Positions 59,705 through 60,707 of a DNA stretch of 60,707 nt are shown here, piece after piece. Position 1 is the stretch's first letter. Each line of letters opens with the position of its first letter. The position numbers were made by a program, and so were the translations under genes. The stretch spans positions 1 through 60,707 of the forward strand of contig CALUGX010000003.1 in assembly GCA_944320285.1 (NCBI GenBank). The letters are read 5' to 3'. Below the pieces are notes generated by a model that did not search any database, was not told where the DNA came from, and saw only the letters and a list, made by a program, of their open reading frames with translations. Origin of the DNA: an uncultured Prevotella sp. (GTDB lineage: Bacteria > Bacteroidota > Bacteroidia > Bacteroidales > Bacteroidaceae).

Positions 59705-60707
59705 TTATTTAAGATATTCATACCCTATTCTGCATCTCAGGCAGTCCTTCCTGTCGCAATACTCGCGCTTGAGCTGGATTAACGCCTGACTGTCGCCTGC
59801 GTTGTCGGCCTGCAAGCCGCACTGCCGCCAGAGCCGAACGATGTGGTTGTTCTCGGCCTTCAACTGCGCAAGGATGTCAAAGGCACGGCCGCACAAGGTC
59901 TCGTCGTTGCGGTGTCGGCCGTAGGCGAACAGCATCGGCACGGCCGTGTTGATTACCAACAGGTCTAACGACGTGGCCGAGAGCCCCTTGTGCGAGCGGC
60001 AGCTCGTGGAACCGAATGTATAATGTGTTTCCCAATAGGGCGTCACCTCGGTGGCCAACAGACTGCGCATCTGGTCGGCCGTGGCGCATTCGGCCAGACG
60101 GCTGAGGTCGGCACGGCGCGAGTGGTACAGCCTTGCGAGCTGCGAGAGGCGTATGTGGGGAAAGTTCTGGGGCCTCATGCGTAGGAATTTCCACGCCTTC
60201 CAGTCAATCGGCTGCAGCCCGAACTTATGGGCCAGATATTCGTATTCGGCCTTCAGCTTGCCGAAGTACCCCTCGCTCACGGCGGCGGCGCGGTAACGCT
60301 CCGGCACGGCTTCAGGGCAGAGCAACCCCGCCTGGCCCATAAACATGGCCTCTACAAGGAAGAGATCGTCCCTGTGGCGGGCAGCGGCCGAGAGCGGCAC
60401 GGACAGCGCCCAGCGCTCGAAAGCGTCGCCGTTGACGCCGAAGCCGTAGTTCCTGGCCATCGTCACGAACAGCGCGGTCTCCCAAGAGCCGCCGCAAAGC
60501 TCCACGCGGCGTGCTATGTCGGCGGTCTTGCGCTCTAAGCGCTCGGCCAGCAGGCGGCTCATCCAGCCATGCACCGTAAGGCGGTCGAGCTTGGGCACGA
60601 CGGCGCGGCACGGCGGGTAACGGTCTTCGTGCAACAGTGCGGCATAGTTGTCGCTGACGCTACGCGGCACGTCCATCTGCACCTGGGGCACACGGCGGCC
60701 GGCCGAC
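59705..60707 (-). CDS. DUF2851-family protein, 5' end outside window
   Basis: The minus-strand frame is open to the right edge (residues SAGRRVPQVQMDVPRSVSDN at the boundary), so this is the C-terminal ~334 residues of a protein that is ~420 in the family. Segments such as ADIARRVELCGGSWETALFV, ARNYGFGVNGDAFERWALSV, LRMRPQNFPHIRLSQLARLY and the last CDRKDCLRCRIGYEYLK, with its Cys pairs, are typical of DUF2851. The function is unknown; the cysteine cluster at the end may bind a metal. No signal peptide can be judged because the start is missing. Confidence 0.85.
   Translation of the reverse strand, partial: SAGRRVPQVQMDVPRSVSDNYAALLHEDRYPPCRAVVPKLDRLTVHGWMSRLLAERLERKTADIARRVELCGGSWETALFVTMARNYGFGVNGDAFERWALSVPLSAAARHRDDLFLVEAMFMGQAGLLCPEAVPERYRAAAVSEGYFGKLKAEYEYLAHKFGLQPIDWKAWKFLRMRPQNFPHIRLSQLARLYHSRRADLSRLAECATADQMRSLLATEVTPYWETHYTFGSTSCRSHKGLSATSLDLLVINTAVPMLFAYGRHRNDETLCGRAFDILAQLKAENNHIVRLWRQCGLQADNAGDSQALIQLKREYCDRKDCLRCRIGYEYLK

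Overview
The window looks like a chromosomal segment from a GC-rich member of the Bacteroidota, most likely Prevotellaceae. The evidence is a SusC/SusD pair, a hybrid two-component regulator of polysaccharide-locus type, two C10 (interpain/PrtT-like) proteases, exported enzymes with type IX-like C-terminal tails, SpeA-type arginine decarboxylase, WbqC, PCMD and DUF2851 proteins, and many genes preceded by a TAnnTTTG -7 promoter box with almost no Shine-Dalgarno sequences. The species cannot be named from the sequence alone. No rRNA, tRNA or CRISPR array was seen.

Layout. 1-1.3 kb: an AT-rich edge with a partial DUF805 gene, a small membrane protein and a decayed transposase. 1.3-4.7 kb: a small exported protein, a NUDIX hydrolase, an exported esterase and an exported protein with a duplicated domain. 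4.7-14.5 kb: housekeeping genes on the + strand: dapB, lepB, a signal-peptidase paralogue that has lost its catalytic residues, wbqC-like, topA, aroK, speA and argB. 14.9-15.9 kb: an ECF sigma factor overlapping a small membrane protein. 16.5-20.9 kb (minus): a BASS-family transporter, a TonB-receptor pseudogene, and a thioredoxin-fold lipoprotein overlapping crcB. 21.5 kb: a solitary tyrosine recombinase. 22.7-31.9 kb (minus): a SusC-SusD-lipoprotein-C10-C10 locus, best read as a surface proteolysis and peptide-uptake system. 32.3-41.9 kb: gpmI, a 1410-residue dehydratase activase, a TGS-uridine-kinase-like protein and a Na/phosphate symporter. 42.4-48.4 kb: tiny membrane proteins, a PCMD protein, an Omp85-like barrel, a phosphoethanolamine transferase and ferritin. 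48.8-59.2 kb: an AraC regulator, a hybrid regulator that lacks the ATPase part of its kinase, a rhamnogalacturonan acetylesterase and a large pectin methylesterase, together a small pectin de-esterification locus. The right edge holds a truncated DUF2851 gene.

The intergenic DNA carries several dispersed repeat families: (i) six short arrays of a 22-nt palindromic unit with core AAAGGTGCCCTTTTGC; (ii) three ~195-bp MITE-like elements with AGAAACTGTTTTGA ends plus a lone fourth end beside the recombinase; (iii) inverted CCCACCCCAACCCTCC modules; (iv) AATTGAAAATTATGATTACC hairpins; (v) a ~58-nt element with core CGCTCCCTGCGG. These, with the ATPase-less hybrid regulator and the signal-peptidase pseudoenzyme, are the most unusual items. 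All functional assignments are by reading motifs; no database search was run.
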